Assembly: GCF_029543245.1 (NCBI RefSeq)
Contig: NZ_JARQWV010000019.1
Coordinates: 1-64,000, forward strand
Source: Caulobacter endophyticus
GTDB taxonomy: Bacteria > Pseudomonadota > Alphaproteobacteria > Caulobacterales > Caulobacteraceae
Length of the DNA: 64,000 bases
Reading direction: 5' to 3'
Shown here: piece by piece, positions 46,921 to 56,700 of the stretch
How the letters are laid out: every line of letters starts with the position of its first letter
How positions within the stretch are numbered: position 1 is the stretch's first letter
Made by a program: the position numbers and the translations under genes
Notes under the pieces: generated by a model
What the model was told of the DNA's origin: nothing
What the model saw: the letters and a program-made list of their open reading frames with translations, nothing else
Database searches by the model: none

Positions 46921-47640
46921 TCAGGAGCCGAACGGCTCGGGCAGCAGGCGCTCGTAGCCTTTCCTCACCGCGCCGTAGCATTCGCAGGCGATGGCCTCGA
47001 GGCCCGCTCGGTCGAGGATGTCGACGACGCCGCGGCGATAGCGGATCAGGCCCTTGGCCTGCAGGGCGCCGGCCACGGCGGTGACCGTGGTGCGCTGGAC
47101 GCCCAGCATGTCGGCCAGGAACTCCTGGGTCAGGCTGATGGTGTCGACGTCTATGCGGTCGCGGAATCCCAGCAGCCAGCGGCAGAAGCGGGCCTCCACC
47201 GCGTGCAGGGCGTTGCAGGCTACCGACTGGATGGCGTGGCCGAACAGCGCGTCGTTGTGGCGCTCGATCAGGTCGCGCAGCACCGCGCTGCGTTCGGCGC
47301 CTTCGCGGAGGGCCGCGGCGCTGATGCGCGAAGCCCCGCCCGGCGCCTGGACGATGGCGCGCGACAGCGACTGGCGCGGCGAGATCGCCGCCATCAATCC
47401 CAGGCCGCCTTCGCGCCCGATGGTGGCCGACTCGATGGCCGCGCCGTTCTCCATAAGGGTCATCAGCGAGATGACGCAGTCGTGCGGGAAGTAGACCGTG
47501 TCGATCTGGTCGCCAGGATCGTACAGCAGCTTCCCCTTCTCCAGGTCCTGATGGGACAGCTGGGCGGCGATGTAGCCGAAATCCTCGGGGGGCAGGGAAG
47601 CGAGCAGACGGTTCTTCAAGGGATGTAGAGGCCCTGTCAT
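46921..47640 (-). CDS. Crp/Fnr-family transcriptional regulator
   Basis: A 239-residue regulator starting at ATG 47640. The N-terminal cyclic-nucleotide-like sensor is about 20-130 (GKLLYDPGDQIDTVYFPHDCVISLMTLMENG). The C-terminal winged helix is about 165-215 (ISLTQEFLADMLGVQRTTVTAVAGALQAKGLIRYRRG). The N-terminal cysteines of Fnr are missing, so no iron-sulfur cluster is expected. This subfamily is abundant in Caulobacter and its effectors are unknown. A palindrome TGTCGGG-TT-CCCGACA lies about 165 bases upstream (47803-47818). Confidence 0.88.
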   Translation of the reverse strand: MTGPLHPLKNRLLASLPPEDFGYIAAQLSHQDLEKGKLLYDPGDQIDTVYFPHDCVISLMTLMENGAAIESATIGREGGLGLMAAISPRQSLSRAIVQAPGGASRISAAALREGAERSAVLRDLIERHNDALFGHAIQSVACNALHAVEARFCRWLLGFRDRIDVDTISLTQEFLADMLGVQRTTVTAVAGALQAKGLIRYRRGVVDILDRAGLEAIACECYGAVRKGYERLLPEPFGS

Positions 47641-47880
47641 GGCGAATCGAACGCCGGCTTGCGGCAAGGGTTGCAAGCTATAGGCAGGACTGAGGTGCGG
47701 CGCTGTCAGGTAGCCGACGCAATGCAGGCGCTGTCGGGCCTAAATCGAGATGGGGCTATATTGTGGCCATATGGGCTGCAATAGCTCAGACTATCTCTGC
47801 TATGTCGGGTTCCCGACAAAGAGTGTTGATAGGGCCTGAAACTACAGAGAAATCAACGGACCGTCTGTGCGCGGCGCAAG

Positions 47881-47909
47881 GAAAAGGCCGCACCGCCGAC
47901 GGTGCGGCC
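47881..47909 (-). terminator. Terminator of the pyridoxamine-oxidase-like gene
   Basis: On the minus strand GGCCGCACCG-TCGG-CGGTGCGGCC is followed by TTTTCC, about 30 bases past the stop at 47939. Confidence 0.85.
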
Positions 47910-47938
47910 CTTGTCGGCCGTTAAGTCCGTGAACGGAC

Positions 47939-48442
47939 TCAGGCGATGCCGATATGGGCCCGATCGCCGAGGTCGGGCTTGCTGTCGGTAAGGTTGGCCT
48001 TGGCGATTTCCCAGGCGAAGCGGATCGCGCCGCCCTTGGAGATCCACAGTTCGGCGTCGCGGGCGTCCAGGCGCAATAAGGTCAGGTGCGGGTCGTCCTT
48101 GCCGTCCGGGTACCATGCCGCGACGATCGGCGACCACCAGCGCTGGATGCGGGCGGTGTCGTGGTCGCGGCTCAGGCGGCCGCCGATGCAGGCCTGGAAG
48201 TCGCCGTCCTTGGCCTGGACCACGAACATGGCGTCGCCCCCGTTGGCCGCTACGGCCTGGGCCAGGTCGGTGTCATCGCGGGTGAAGAACCAGATCTGGC
48301 CGGTCTCGGGCTCGGCGAAGGCGGTCATCGGCTGGTAGTGCTGGTGGGACTGGACCAGGCCCAGCATGCCGAAGCGGGCGTCTTCGACCTCTTTCCAGAG
48401 GCGCTTTTCCACATCGGCCTTGTCGTGGGGATCGGTGCTCAT
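47939..48442 (-). CDS. Pyridoxamine 5'-phosphate oxidase-fold protein (general stress type)
   Basis: A 167-residue split-barrel flavin-binding protein. Its pattern (RFGMLGLVQSHQHYQPMTAFAEPETGQIWFFTRDDTDLAQAV, then RIQRWWSPIVAAWYPDGKDDPHLTLLRLDARDAELW) is that of the general-stress-protein-26 group rather than true PdxH. It likely binds FMN, FAD or F420. AGGAG lies before the ATG. Single gene with its own terminator; the substrate is unknown. Confidence 0.87.
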   Translation of the reverse strand: MSTDPHDKADVEKRLWKEVEDARFGMLGLVQSHQHYQPMTAFAEPETGQIWFFTRDDTDLAQAVAANGGDAMFVVQAKDGDFQACIGGRLSRDHDTARIQRWWSPIVAAWYPDGKDDPHLTLLRLDARDAELWISKGGAIRFAWEIAKANLTDSKPDLGDRAHIGIA

Positions 48443-48525
48443 GGCGTTCTCCTGCCTTCAGGGATGAGGGCAGGAGAACCGGTCGCGGGGAGGGCGGTTC
48501 CCAGGGTGGAGCTCCGCCCCGCTGG

Positions 48526-49659
48526 CTAGAACCCCATCAGCCGCGCGTAGCGGTCGCGGTGGAACGTGGCCCCGCCGAACAGGGCCTCGGCCACGCGGGC
48601 GCGCTTCATGTAGAGGCCGGAGTCGTGCTCGTCGGTCATGCCGATGCCGCCGTGCATCTGGACCATCTCGTTGGAGGCCAGGTGCAGCACCTCGCTGGCC
48701 TTGGCCTTGGCGAGGGAGGCCAGGGCGCGGGCGTCGGCGCCGGCGTCCAGGGCCTCCAGGGCGGCCTCGACGCACGAGCGGGTGGTCTCCAGATCCGTGA
48801 ACCACTTGGCGGCGCGGTGCTGGAGAGCCTGGAACGTGCCGATCACCTGGCCGAACTGGGTGCGGGTCTTCAGGTAGTCGAGCGTGATCTCGAAGGCGGC
48901 GCTGGCCGTGCCCAGCATCTCGGCCGCCAGGCCCGCATAGGCGCGATCGAGCACGGGCTCGAGGATGGCCCAGCCCTTGCCGGCCTCGCCCAGCACCGCC
49001 TCGGCGCCGACCTCGACGCCGTCGAAGGCGATCTGGGCGGCGCCGCGGCTGTCGGCCAGCGACAGGTGGGTGCGGACGACGCCGGGGGCGTCGCCGGGCA
49101 CGAGCAGCAGGGTGATCCCGTCAGTGTCGCCGCTCTGGCCCGAGGTGCGGGCGGCGACGATCAGCAGGTCGGCGGCCTCGCCGTCCAGCACGAAGGTCTT
49201 GGTCCCGTTCAGCGCCCAGCCGTCGCCGCTCTTGGTGGCGGTGAGGCCGATCCGCGTCGGATTGTGGTGGGCGTGCTCGTCGACCGCCAGGGTGGCGACC
49301 GCTTCGCCGGTGGCGATCCTGGGCAGCCAGGCGGCCTTCTGGGCGTCGGAACCGCCCAGTTCCAGCGCAGATGCGGCGATCAGGGCCGTGGAGAGGAGGG
49401 GAGAGGCGGCCAGGGTCTTGCCGGTCTCTTCCAGGATCAGCCCCAGGCCCAGATAGCCGAAGCCCGAGCCTTCATAGGCCTCGGGCACGACCACGCCCGC
49501 CCAGCCCATCTGGCCCATCTCGCTCCAGGCGGCGGGGTCGAAGGTCGCCTTCGAGCCCTCGTTGCGCAGCTTGCGCAGGGCCGAGACCGGGGCGCTTTCC
49601 TGCGACCAGGCCTTGGCGGCGTCGCGCAGCATCGTCTGTTCTTCGGTCAGGACGGCCAT
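48526..49659 (-). CDS. Acyl-CoA dehydrogenase, short type
   Basis: A 377-residue flavoenzyme oxidising an acyl-CoA. It has the N-terminal helical domain (GWAGVVVPEAYEGSGFGYLGLGLILEETGKTL), middle beta domain (NGTKTFVLDG), and the C-terminal domain with MHGGIGMTDEHDSGLYMKRARV. The glutamate base of ordinary members is not clearly visible. It is 1 base from the isomerase gene and near a second, larger family member, together resembling heterodimeric dehydrogenase pairs used for unusual or steroid-like substrates. The specific substrate is unknown. Confidence 0.87.
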   Translation of the reverse strand: MAVLTEEQTMLRDAAKAWSQESAPVSALRKLRNEGSKATFDPAAWSEMGQMGWAGVVVPEAYEGSGFGYLGLGLILEETGKTLAASPLLSTALIAASALELGGSDAQKAAWLPRIATGEAVATLAVDEHAHHNPTRIGLTATKSGDGWALNGTKTFVLDGEAADLLIVAARTSGQSGDTDGITLLLVPGDAPGVVRTHLSLADSRGAAQIAFDGVEVGAEAVLGEAGKGWAILEPVLDRAYAGLAAEMLGTASAAFEITLDYLKTRTQFGQVIGTFQALQHRAAKWFTDLETTRSCVEAALEALDAGADARALASLAKAKASEVLHLASNEMVQMHGGIGMTDEHDSGLYMKRARVAEALFGGATFHRDRYARLMGF

Positions 49660-49660
49660 G

Positions 49661-50272
49661 TCAGGCGCTCTCCATGTCTTGATGGCGGACGGCCCAGTCG
49701 AGGGCCTGTTCGAGACGGTCGTTGCCCCAGAAGAGCTCGCCGTCGGCGGTGACGAAGGAAGGGGCGCCGAACAGCCCGCGCTCGCGGGCCTGGCGCACGT
49801 GATCTTTCAGCTGGTCCTTGACTGGCGCCGAGGCGGCGGCCGCCAGCACGTGCTCGGGTCCTGCGCCGACGCTGGCGATCAGCGGAGCCAGGACCTCGGG
49901 GCTGCCGATGTCGAGGTCGTCGACGAAGTTGGCCTGGTAGACGGCGCGGCTGAAGGCCGGCGTCCAGCCGTCCTCCAGTCCGCAGATCGCCACGCGCGCG
50001 GCCAGGAGGCTGTTGCGCGGAAACTGGCTGGGATGGTGCAGCGGCAGGCCTTCGCGGTCGCAGACCCGTTGCAGGTCGCGCCACATGTAGTCTCCCTTCA
50101 CCGGGAAGGCGTTGAACGGGCTGTCGGTCAGGCCCTGCTGCTCGTTGAACAGCGGGCCGACGATGAACGGCCGCCAATGCACCACCACCCCGGCCTGGGC
50201 GGCCAGGTGCTCCACCCGCATGGCGGCGGGATAGGAGTAGGTGGAGGCGAACTCGTACCAGAACTCGATCAT
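49661..50272 (-). CDS. 2-hydroxychromene-2-carboxylate isomerase-like (DsbA family)
   Basis: A 203-residue kappa-class glutathione-transferase-like protein. It starts IEFWYEFASTYSYPAAMRVE, where DsbA would have CxxC but this family has Ser/Thr. GLFGAPSFVTADGELFWGNDRLEQALDW near the end is the typical thioredoxin-fold cis-Pro and C-terminal segment. The family acts on aromatic degradation intermediates with glutathione. It lies between two acyl-CoA dehydrogenase genes, so a role in breaking down an aromatic or cyclic acid is a reasonable guess. Confidence 0.87.
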   Translation of the reverse strand: MIEFWYEFASTYSYPAAMRVEHLAAQAGVVVHWRPFIVGPLFNEQQGLTDSPFNAFPVKGDYMWRDLQRVCDREGLPLHHPSQFPRNSLLAARVAICGLEDGWTPAFSRAVYQANFVDDLDIGSPEVLAPLIASVGAGPEHVLAAAASAPVKDQLKDHVRQARERGLFGAPSFVTADGELFWGNDRLEQALDWAVRHQDMESA

Positions 50273-50302
50273 GCGGATCCTCCCAGCGTCAGCGGGAGCG
50301 TC

Positions 50303-51511
50303 TCACTGGTGATCCAGCAGGCCAAGCACGCGCTTGGCGACGACGTTCAGATTGACCTCGCTGGTGCCGCCTTCGATCGAATTGCCCTTGGCGCGCAGCA
50401 TGGCGCGCAGGGCGGCGATCTCGTCGGGAGCGAAGGCTTCGCCTTCCCAGCCAAGGCCTTGGAGACCGAGCGCCTCGACCAAAAGCTCGGTGCGCTCCTG
50501 GTTCATCTTGGCGGCGGCGTACTTGATGATCGAGACGGCGGCGCTGGGGCCCGAGCCGGTCTTGGACTCCGCCTCGGCGCGGCGGACGGTCAGCAGGAAA
50601 GCGTGGGCGTCCATCTTGTGGGCGGCGATGCGGGCGCGCAGGTCGCCGTCGGCGATGCGGCCTTCGCTGTCGACGCCGACGTGGGTCTTGGCCGCCTCGG
50701 CCACGTCCAGGCCCGCGCCCCCGCCGAAGCCCTGGGCCGAGATGTTCTGGCGCTCATATTGGAGGAGCCGCTTGGCGATCTCCCAGCCGCCGTTGACCTT
50801 GCCGACCAGCTGCTCCTTGGGAACCTTCACATTGTCGAAGAAGGTCTCGCAGAACGGCGAGGAGCCGCTGATCAGCTTGATCGGCCGGGCCTCGACGCCG
50901 GGCGAGGTCATGTCGAACAGCACGAACGAGATGCCCTCGTGCTTCTTGCTGGTGTCGGTGCGCACCAGGCAGAAGATCCAGTCGGCCTGGTCGGCGTAGC
51001 TGGTCCACACCTTCTGGCCGTTGATCAGCCAGTGGTCGCCCTTGTCCTCGCATTTCGTCTGGAGGCTGGCGAGGTCGGAGCCGGCGCCCGGCTCGCTGTA
51101 GCCCTGGCACCAGCGGGTCTCGCCGCGCACGATCCCGGGCAGGAAGCGCTGCTTCTGCTCCTCGGTGGCGTATTCCAGCAGCACGGGGCCCAGCATCCAG
51201 ACGCCGAAGCTCATCAGGGCGGGACGGGCCTTGATGCGGCGCAGCTCCTGCTCCAGCACCTTGTTCTGGGCCTTGGAGAGGCCGCCGCCGCCGTACTGGG
51301 CGGGCCACATCGGCGCGGTCCAGCCCTTGTCGGCCATGCGATCGAGCCAGAGCTTGGCGTCGGGGTTCTTCCACTGCGCCTTGGCGCCGCCCCAGGGGGC
51401 CTCCTTCTCGTCCGTCATCGGCGTGCGCATCGACGGCGGGCAGTTGGCCTCCAGCCAGGCGCGCGTCTCGGCGCGGAAGGTGTCGAGTTCGGTGGCGCCG
51501 AAGTCGGCCAT
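50303..51511 (-). CDS. Acyl-CoA dehydrogenase, large type
   Basis: A 402-residue flavoenzyme starting at ATG 51511 behind GGGAGAG. It has MWPAQYGGGGLSKAQNKVLEQELRRI, the FAD/substrate motif RWCQGYSEPGAGSDLASLQTKCE, WLINGQKVWTSYADQADW, and a C-terminal IEGGTSEVNLNVVAKRVLGL. The SNPAAGTD-like WCQGYSEPGAGSDLA form is that of FadE-type dehydrogenases common in aromatic/steroid clusters. Transcribed first, followed by the isomerase and the smaller dehydrogenase. Confidence 0.92.
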   Translation of the reverse strand: MADFGATELDTFRAETRAWLEANCPPSMRTPMTDEKEAPWGGAKAQWKNPDAKLWLDRMADKGWTAPMWPAQYGGGGLSKAQNKVLEQELRRIKARPALMSFGVWMLGPVLLEYATEEQKQRFLPGIVRGETRWCQGYSEPGAGSDLASLQTKCEDKGDHWLINGQKVWTSYADQADWIFCLVRTDTSKKHEGISFVLFDMTSPGVEARPIKLISGSSPFCETFFDNVKVPKEQLVGKVNGGWEIAKRLLQYERQNISAQGFGGGAGLDVAEAAKTHVGVDSEGRIADGDLRARIAAHKMDAHAFLLTVRRAEAESKTGSGPSAAVSIIKYAAAKMNQERTELLVEALGLQGLGWEGEAFAPDEIAALRAMLRAKGNSIEGGTSEVNLNVVAKRVLGLLDHQ

Positions 51512-51701
51512 GGCGGGCTCTCCCTGGATCGTATCGGGCGCTTGGCGGCCCGCTTCGGAGGGCAGACTACGCCACGGAACGCTGGGAGCAAGTCGATTCA
51601 AACAATCGTTCGCATCGCCGTGCGCGACGAGATCGTCGCGGACGCGTTATAGAAGCACCGATGACGTGTCCCGGTCCGGGATTCGCCGTTCAGGGGTCTT
51701 G

Positions 51702-53360
51702 ATGTCCGCGCCAGAACTGAGACCCGCCGCCCTGGCGGTCGCTCCGACGCTCGCCGCCGTGCTGGCCGCCTCGGCCGGGGTGCTGCTGCTGGCCTCGGGG
51801 GCGACGCCGTCGGAACCGACGCGTTTTGCGATCCTGCTGGCGTTTGCGCCCTCGGCCCTGATCGAGATCAGCCACTTCGTCTCGTCGATCATCGGCCTCG
51901 TTTTGGTGCTGCTGGCCTTCGGCCTGCGCGCGCGTCTCGACGCGGCCTGGTGGGCCAGCCTGGTGATGCTGGCCGCCGGCGCGGTGCTGGCGATCTTCAA
52001 GGGCCTGAACTGGGAGGAGACGGCGACCCTGACCGCCTTCTTCTTGGCCATCCTGCCGTTCCATGAGGCCTTCCCTCGCAAGGCGGCCCTGTCGCGGATG
52101 GAGATCACGCCCGGCTGGCTGCTGTCGGCGGCCGCGGCCATCGGCGGGGCGGCGTTCCTGGGCTGGTGGATGTTCAACCACGTCGAATACGCCGACCGCT
52201 CGTGGATGCGGATCATGGGCGACCGCGAGGCCGCCCGCGCCATCCGCTCGTCGATCGCCGCGGCGGTGGTGCTGATGGGCATCGGCGTCTGGCGGCTGAT
52301 CGCCACCCCGGCCACCCCGCCGGTCGTCGACGACACCGACCCCGACTTCGACCGCGTGCGCGCCATCCTGGCCAAGGCCCAGGCCGCCGAGCCGTCTTCG
52401 AACCTGGCTTTGCTGGGCGACAAGCGCTTCCTGTTCTCGGCTTCGGGCGAGAGCTTCCTGATGTTCGGCGTGCGCCGCCGCTCGTGGATCGCCCTGGGTC
52501 CGCCCATCGGCCGCCACGACGAGCGCATGGAGCTGTTCTGGCGCTTCCGCGAACTGGCCGACGCCCATGCCGCACGCGCGGGTTTCTACGCCCTGGGCCC
52601 TGAGGACCTGCCCGACACCGTCGACCTGGGCTTGGCCATCCAGAAGACCGGCGAGAGCGCCATCGTGCCGCTGGAAGGCTTCTCCCTGGCCGGGCGCCGC
52701 CGCGAGGTGCTGCGCCGCAACTGGCGCAAGGCGGGCGAGGGCGGGGCGGCGTTCGAGGTGCTGCCGGCCGGTTCGGCCATGACCGTGATGACTGAACTGC
52801 GGGTGATCTCGGACGCCTGGCTGGGCCACCACGCCGGCGGCGAGAAGAGCTTCTCGATGGGCGGCTTCGATCCGCGCTACGTGGCCGAGTTCCCCGTCGC
52901 CCTGGTGCGTTCCGAAGGCCGCATCGTCGCCTTCGCCACCCTGTGGACCACGGCCCACAAGGCCTCGTTCTCGATGGACCTGATGCGCTATTCCGACGAA
53001 GCGCCCAAGAACATCATGGACTATCTGTTCGTCGAGCTCCTGCAGTGGGGCAAGGCGCAGGGCTATACGGCGTTCGAATTCGGCATGGCCCCGCTGGCGG
53101 GCCTGGAAGACCGGCCCCTGGCCCCGATCATGTCGCGCGTGGGCCGTCTGCTCTACGAGCGCGGCGAGGGCATCTACAATTTCCAGGGCGTGCGCCGCTA
53201 CAAGGATAAGTACGATCCCGTCTGGCAGCCGCGCTACATTGCCGCGCCTCGCCGCTGGGCCATCCCTTTCCTGCTCGCCGACATCGGCCTGCTGTCGTCC
53301 GGCGGCATGTCCGGCCTGACGAAAAGGCCGCGGCCTAATAGCGCGGGTCGCCCGTCTTAA
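51702..53360 (+). CDS. MprF-like phosphatidylglycerol aminoacyltransferase, short form
   Basis: A 552-residue protein with six predicted membrane helices in residues 1-220 and a cytoplasmic DUF2156 (GNAT-like) domain at about 235-535. The latter has FLFSASGESFLMFGVRRRSWIALGPPIG, RREVLRRNWRKAGEGGAAFEVL, and FEFGMAPLAGLED with NFQGVRRYKDKYDPVWQPRY near the end. This is the transferase of MprF, which adds an amino acid to phosphatidylglycerol. Full MprF is near 850 residues with about 14 helices, so most of the flippase part is absent. The amino acid used cannot be told. Confidence 0.87.
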   Translation: MSAPELRPAALAVAPTLAAVLAASAGVLLLASGATPSEPTRFAILLAFAPSALIEISHFVSSIIGLVLVLLAFGLRARLDAAWWASLVMLAAGAVLAIFKGLNWEETATLTAFFLAILPFHEAFPRKAALSRMEITPGWLLSAAAAIGGAAFLGWWMFNHVEYADRSWMRIMGDREAARAIRSSIAAAVVLMGIGVWRLIATPATPPVVDDTDPDFDRVRAILAKAQAAEPSSNLALLGDKRFLFSASGESFLMFGVRRRSWIALGPPIGRHDERMELFWRFRELADAHAARAGFYALGPEDLPDTVDLGLAIQKTGESAIVPLEGFSLAGRRREVLRRNWRKAGEGGAAFEVLPAGSAMTVMTELRVISDAWLGHHAGGEKSFSMGGFDPRYVAEFPVALVRSEGRIVAFATLWTTAHKASFSMDLMRYSDEAPKNIMDYLFVELLQWGKAQGYTAFEFGMAPLAGLEDRPLAPIMSRVGRLLYERGEGIYNFQGVRRYKDKYDPVWQPRYIAAPRRWAIPFLLADIGLLSSGGMSGLTKRPRPNSAGRPS

Positions 53361-53547
53361 AGCCCATCAGATTGAGCGCGTGAGCGGCCAGAAGCAGGGT
53401 CGCCACCGCCGTCGCCATCATCAGCGGGCGCCACGGCGCCATGCGCGGACCCCTTGCCGGGTTGGAAGGGCGCGCGCCCAGCCAGCCGAACAGCACGGTC
53501 AGGGCGATCGTTGTCGCGCCCGCGATCAGGGTGGAGGTCATGTCCAT
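53335..53547 (-). CDS. Small inner-membrane protein
   Basis: A 70-residue protein with two membrane helices (about 6-23 and 41-60) joined by a loop with SNPARGPRMAPW. It overlaps the 3' end of the convergent MprF-like gene by 26 bases. Its start lies opposite podJ across a 202-base regulatory region. No family recognised; function unknown. Confidence 0.65.
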   Translation of the reverse strand: MDMTSTLIAGATTIALTVLFGWLGARPSNPARGPRMAPWRPLMMATAVATLLLAAHALNLMGFKTGDPRY

Positions 53548-53586
53548 GGGGCGCAGATGGCCTGCGACAATCGGCCTGGCAACTGG

Positions 53587-53749
53587 TTAATGCGTATTAA
53601 CACATGGGAACCAAATCATCTGTACATACCTTGGTAACTGTGTCTGTTAACCTGTCCACAGGAACGCTAAATCTAGCGTTTCTCGTCGCGTTTACACGCT
53701 AGGAATCGGTGACTAGCGTGGGTCCCCAGGTGCGGGGAGAGCGATTCGC
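53587..53749 (+). promoter_or_regulatory. podJ promoter region with several possible sites
   Basis: The region holds TTAA-N6-TTAA (53587-53600), close to the CtrA TTAA-N7-TTAA box; CTGTCCACA (53652-53660), 7 of 9 matches to a DnaA box; the inverted repeat AACGCTA-AATC-TAGCGTT (53663-53680); ACGCTA/TAGCGT again at about 53697-53719; and a GAATC site for CcrM methylation (53703-53707). In C. crescentus podJ is known to be cell-cycle controlled. These assignments are from motif matching only. Confidence 0.5.
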
Positions 53750-56700
53750 ATGACTGCTGCAGCGCCATGGAGCGTAAAGGGAATCGACCCGAAGGCACGG
53801 GAGGTCGCCAAGGACCTGGCCCGGCGTTCGGGCATGACCCTTGGCGAGTGGTTGAACCGGATGATCATCGAGGGTGATTCCGCCGGTTTCGACGCGCCTC
53901 CCGCCGATCCTGTTAACGATACTGGTCGTTCGAACGGCCGATCCGTTTACCTTGAAGCCGACCGCGCCGAGGCGCCGCCGCGCATCGAGGCGCCCGAGCA
54001 TCCCGCCGACGAGGTGGGCCGCATGGCGTCGGCGCTCGACCGCCTGACCCAGCGCATCGAAGCCGCCGAGGCGCGCTCGGCCCAAGCCATCACCGGCATC
54101 GACCAATCGGTGCGCGGCGCGCTGCAGCGCCTGTCGCACTCCGAACGCGAGCAGATCGCGGTGGCCGCCCGCTTCGAGGGCCTGGCCGACGAGATCAAGA
54201 CCGAGCAGACCCGCAACGCCGAGCGCCTGCGCCGCATCGAGAACGAAGCCGCCGGTCCGCGCTCGGCCGAAGCCCTGCGCGCGCTGGAAAGCGCCGTCGG
54301 CCGCGTGGCCAACCATCTTTACGAAGGCGAGGGCCGCACTCGCGAAACCCTGGCCGCCCTGGAAGCCAAGGTCGCGGCGCAAGCCGCCGCGCCCGCCGCC
54401 GGTCTGGTCGACGAGGTCGTCGCCCGCCTGCAAGAACGTCTGGAAGCCGCCGAGGCCCGCACCGCGCAGGCGCTGCAACAGCTGGGCGGTTCGTTCCAGG
54501 CGCTGGACACTCGCCTGTCAGCCGTCGAGGGCGAGGGCGGCAGCGCCCAGAAGCGCCTTGAGGAACTGGCCGGCGGCCTTACCGCCCGCATGGAGGCCGC
54601 TCGCGCCGAGATGGCCGCCAAGCTGCGCGAGACGGCCGACGGCCGCTTCGACCGCATGGAGCGCAAGCTGGGCGAGATGACCGCCCACATCCAGGCCGCC
54701 GAGGCGCGTTCGGCCCAGGCGATCGAGCGCATGGGCCGCGAGGTCGTGGGCCTGGCCGACGCCTTCAATCGCCGCATCCAGACTTCGGAAGCCCGCCAGG
54801 CCAACGCCATCGAGCAGGTCGGCGGCGAGGTGGCCCGCATCGCCTCGAGCGTCGAGCACAAGCTGAACCGCGCCGACAGCGTCCAGGCCCAGGCCCTGGA
54901 GAAGCTGGGCGTCGAGATCGCCCGCATCACCGAAAAGCTGGCCGAGCGCATCAGCGCCTCGGAGCGCCGCAACGCCCTGGCCATCGACGACGTCGGCGAT
55001 CAGGTGGTTAGGGTTACCGACCGCCTGAACCAGCGCGCCGAGCGCAGCTCGCAGGAACTGATCGACCGTATCCGCCAGTCGGAGGAGCGCACTGCGCGCC
55101 TGCTCGACGAGGCCCGCGAGAAGATCGACACCCGCCTGGCCGACGCCCAGCGTCGCCTGGCCGAGACGCCGGCGCCCGCGCCTGCCCGCCAGGCCGCGCC
55201 GGCCCCGTCGCCGTTCGACACCGACCGCTTCTCGTTCGGCGGCGAGGCCGTGTCCGAGGACGTGTTCGACCAGCCCGCCTTCCCGCAGCCCAGCTTCACG
55301 GCGCCCGCCGCCGCAGCGCCGGCGCCCGCCGCCCCGCAACCGGCGCCGACGGTCGACACCGGCTGGTCGGCCTCGGGCGGTTTCGACGCCGATTTCCCGA
55401 TCGAGGAGCCCGAAGCGCCCGGCTTCGCCGACGAAGACTTCGAAGCCGCCGACGGCTTCGCCGCGACCCCGCAGGTCGAGGCGCCGTCGTTCGAGGCCGA
55501 CGCCTTCGACCCCGAGCCGGAACTGCCGATGGCGCCGCCGCGCGCCATGTCGACCCGCGAGGTCATCGAACAGGCCCGCGCCGCCGCCCGCGCCGCCGCG
55601 GCCGGCGCCGAAACCAAGGCCAAGGCGAAGACCAAGGCCGACAAGGCCGCCGCCAAGTCGCTGTTCGCCGGCCTGGGCAAGGCGTTGCAGAAGAAGGACA
55701 AGCGCGGCGCGTCCTCGACCCTCGTCACCGCCCTGCTGGTCTCGGCCGGCGCAGCGGCGCTGGGCGTCGGCACGGCCGGCATCACCCTTCTGTCCGATCG
55801 CGAAAACGGCGCGCTCAACGATCGTGTGGCCCGGGCGATTGCAGGCCGCGCCGCCGACGTCGAGATCAAGGGCCGCGAGGCCGACACCACCCCCTCGCAG
55901 CCGCGGGTTTCGATGGCGGTGCTGGCCCCGACCGCCCAGGCCGCGAACGCCCAGGCCCCGATCCCGCCCGCCGAGGCCGACACGCCTGCGCCTGCGGCCG
56001 TGGACGAAGGTTCGGCCCTGTTCGCCGAGGCGGTCGCCCGCCTGGAGGCCAAGGACCGCGCCGGCATCGCCCTGTTGCGCAAGGCCGCCAATCTCGGCCA
56101 GCCCAAGGCTCAGTTCCTGCTCGCCAAGATGGCCGAGATGGGCGAGGGCGGGGTCAAGAAGGACCTGGCTGAAGCCCGTCGCTGGTACGAACGCTCGGCC
56201 CAGGGCGGCGACCCCAGCGCCATGCACAACATCGCCCTGTTCGCCTATCGCGGCGACGGCGGCGCCAAGAACCTGACCACGGCGGCCAACTGGTTCCGCA
56301 AGGCCGCCGAGACCGGCCTGGTCGACAGCCAGTTCAACCTGGCCCAGCTGTACGAGAACGGCCGCGGCGTCTCCCAGAACCCGGCCGAGGCCTATCGCTG
56401 GTACCTGATCGCGGCTCGCGCCGGAGACGCTGACGCCCGCGCCCGCGCCACGGCCCTGCGCGGCCAGTTGACGCCGGAAAGCCAGCGCATCGCCGAGCGC
56501 TCGGCCGAGGCCTTCCGCTCGCGCCTGGCCGCCGCGCCGCGTACGACCCAGGTGGCGACCGCCGCCGCGCCGTCGGCCGGCACGGCCACCGCCCAGCGCG
56601 CACTGTCCAGCCTCGGCTACTACCAGGGCCCCAAGGACGGTGTTTCCTCGCCGGCCCTGCGCATGGCCGTCCAGGCCTATCAGCGCGACCAGAACCTGCC

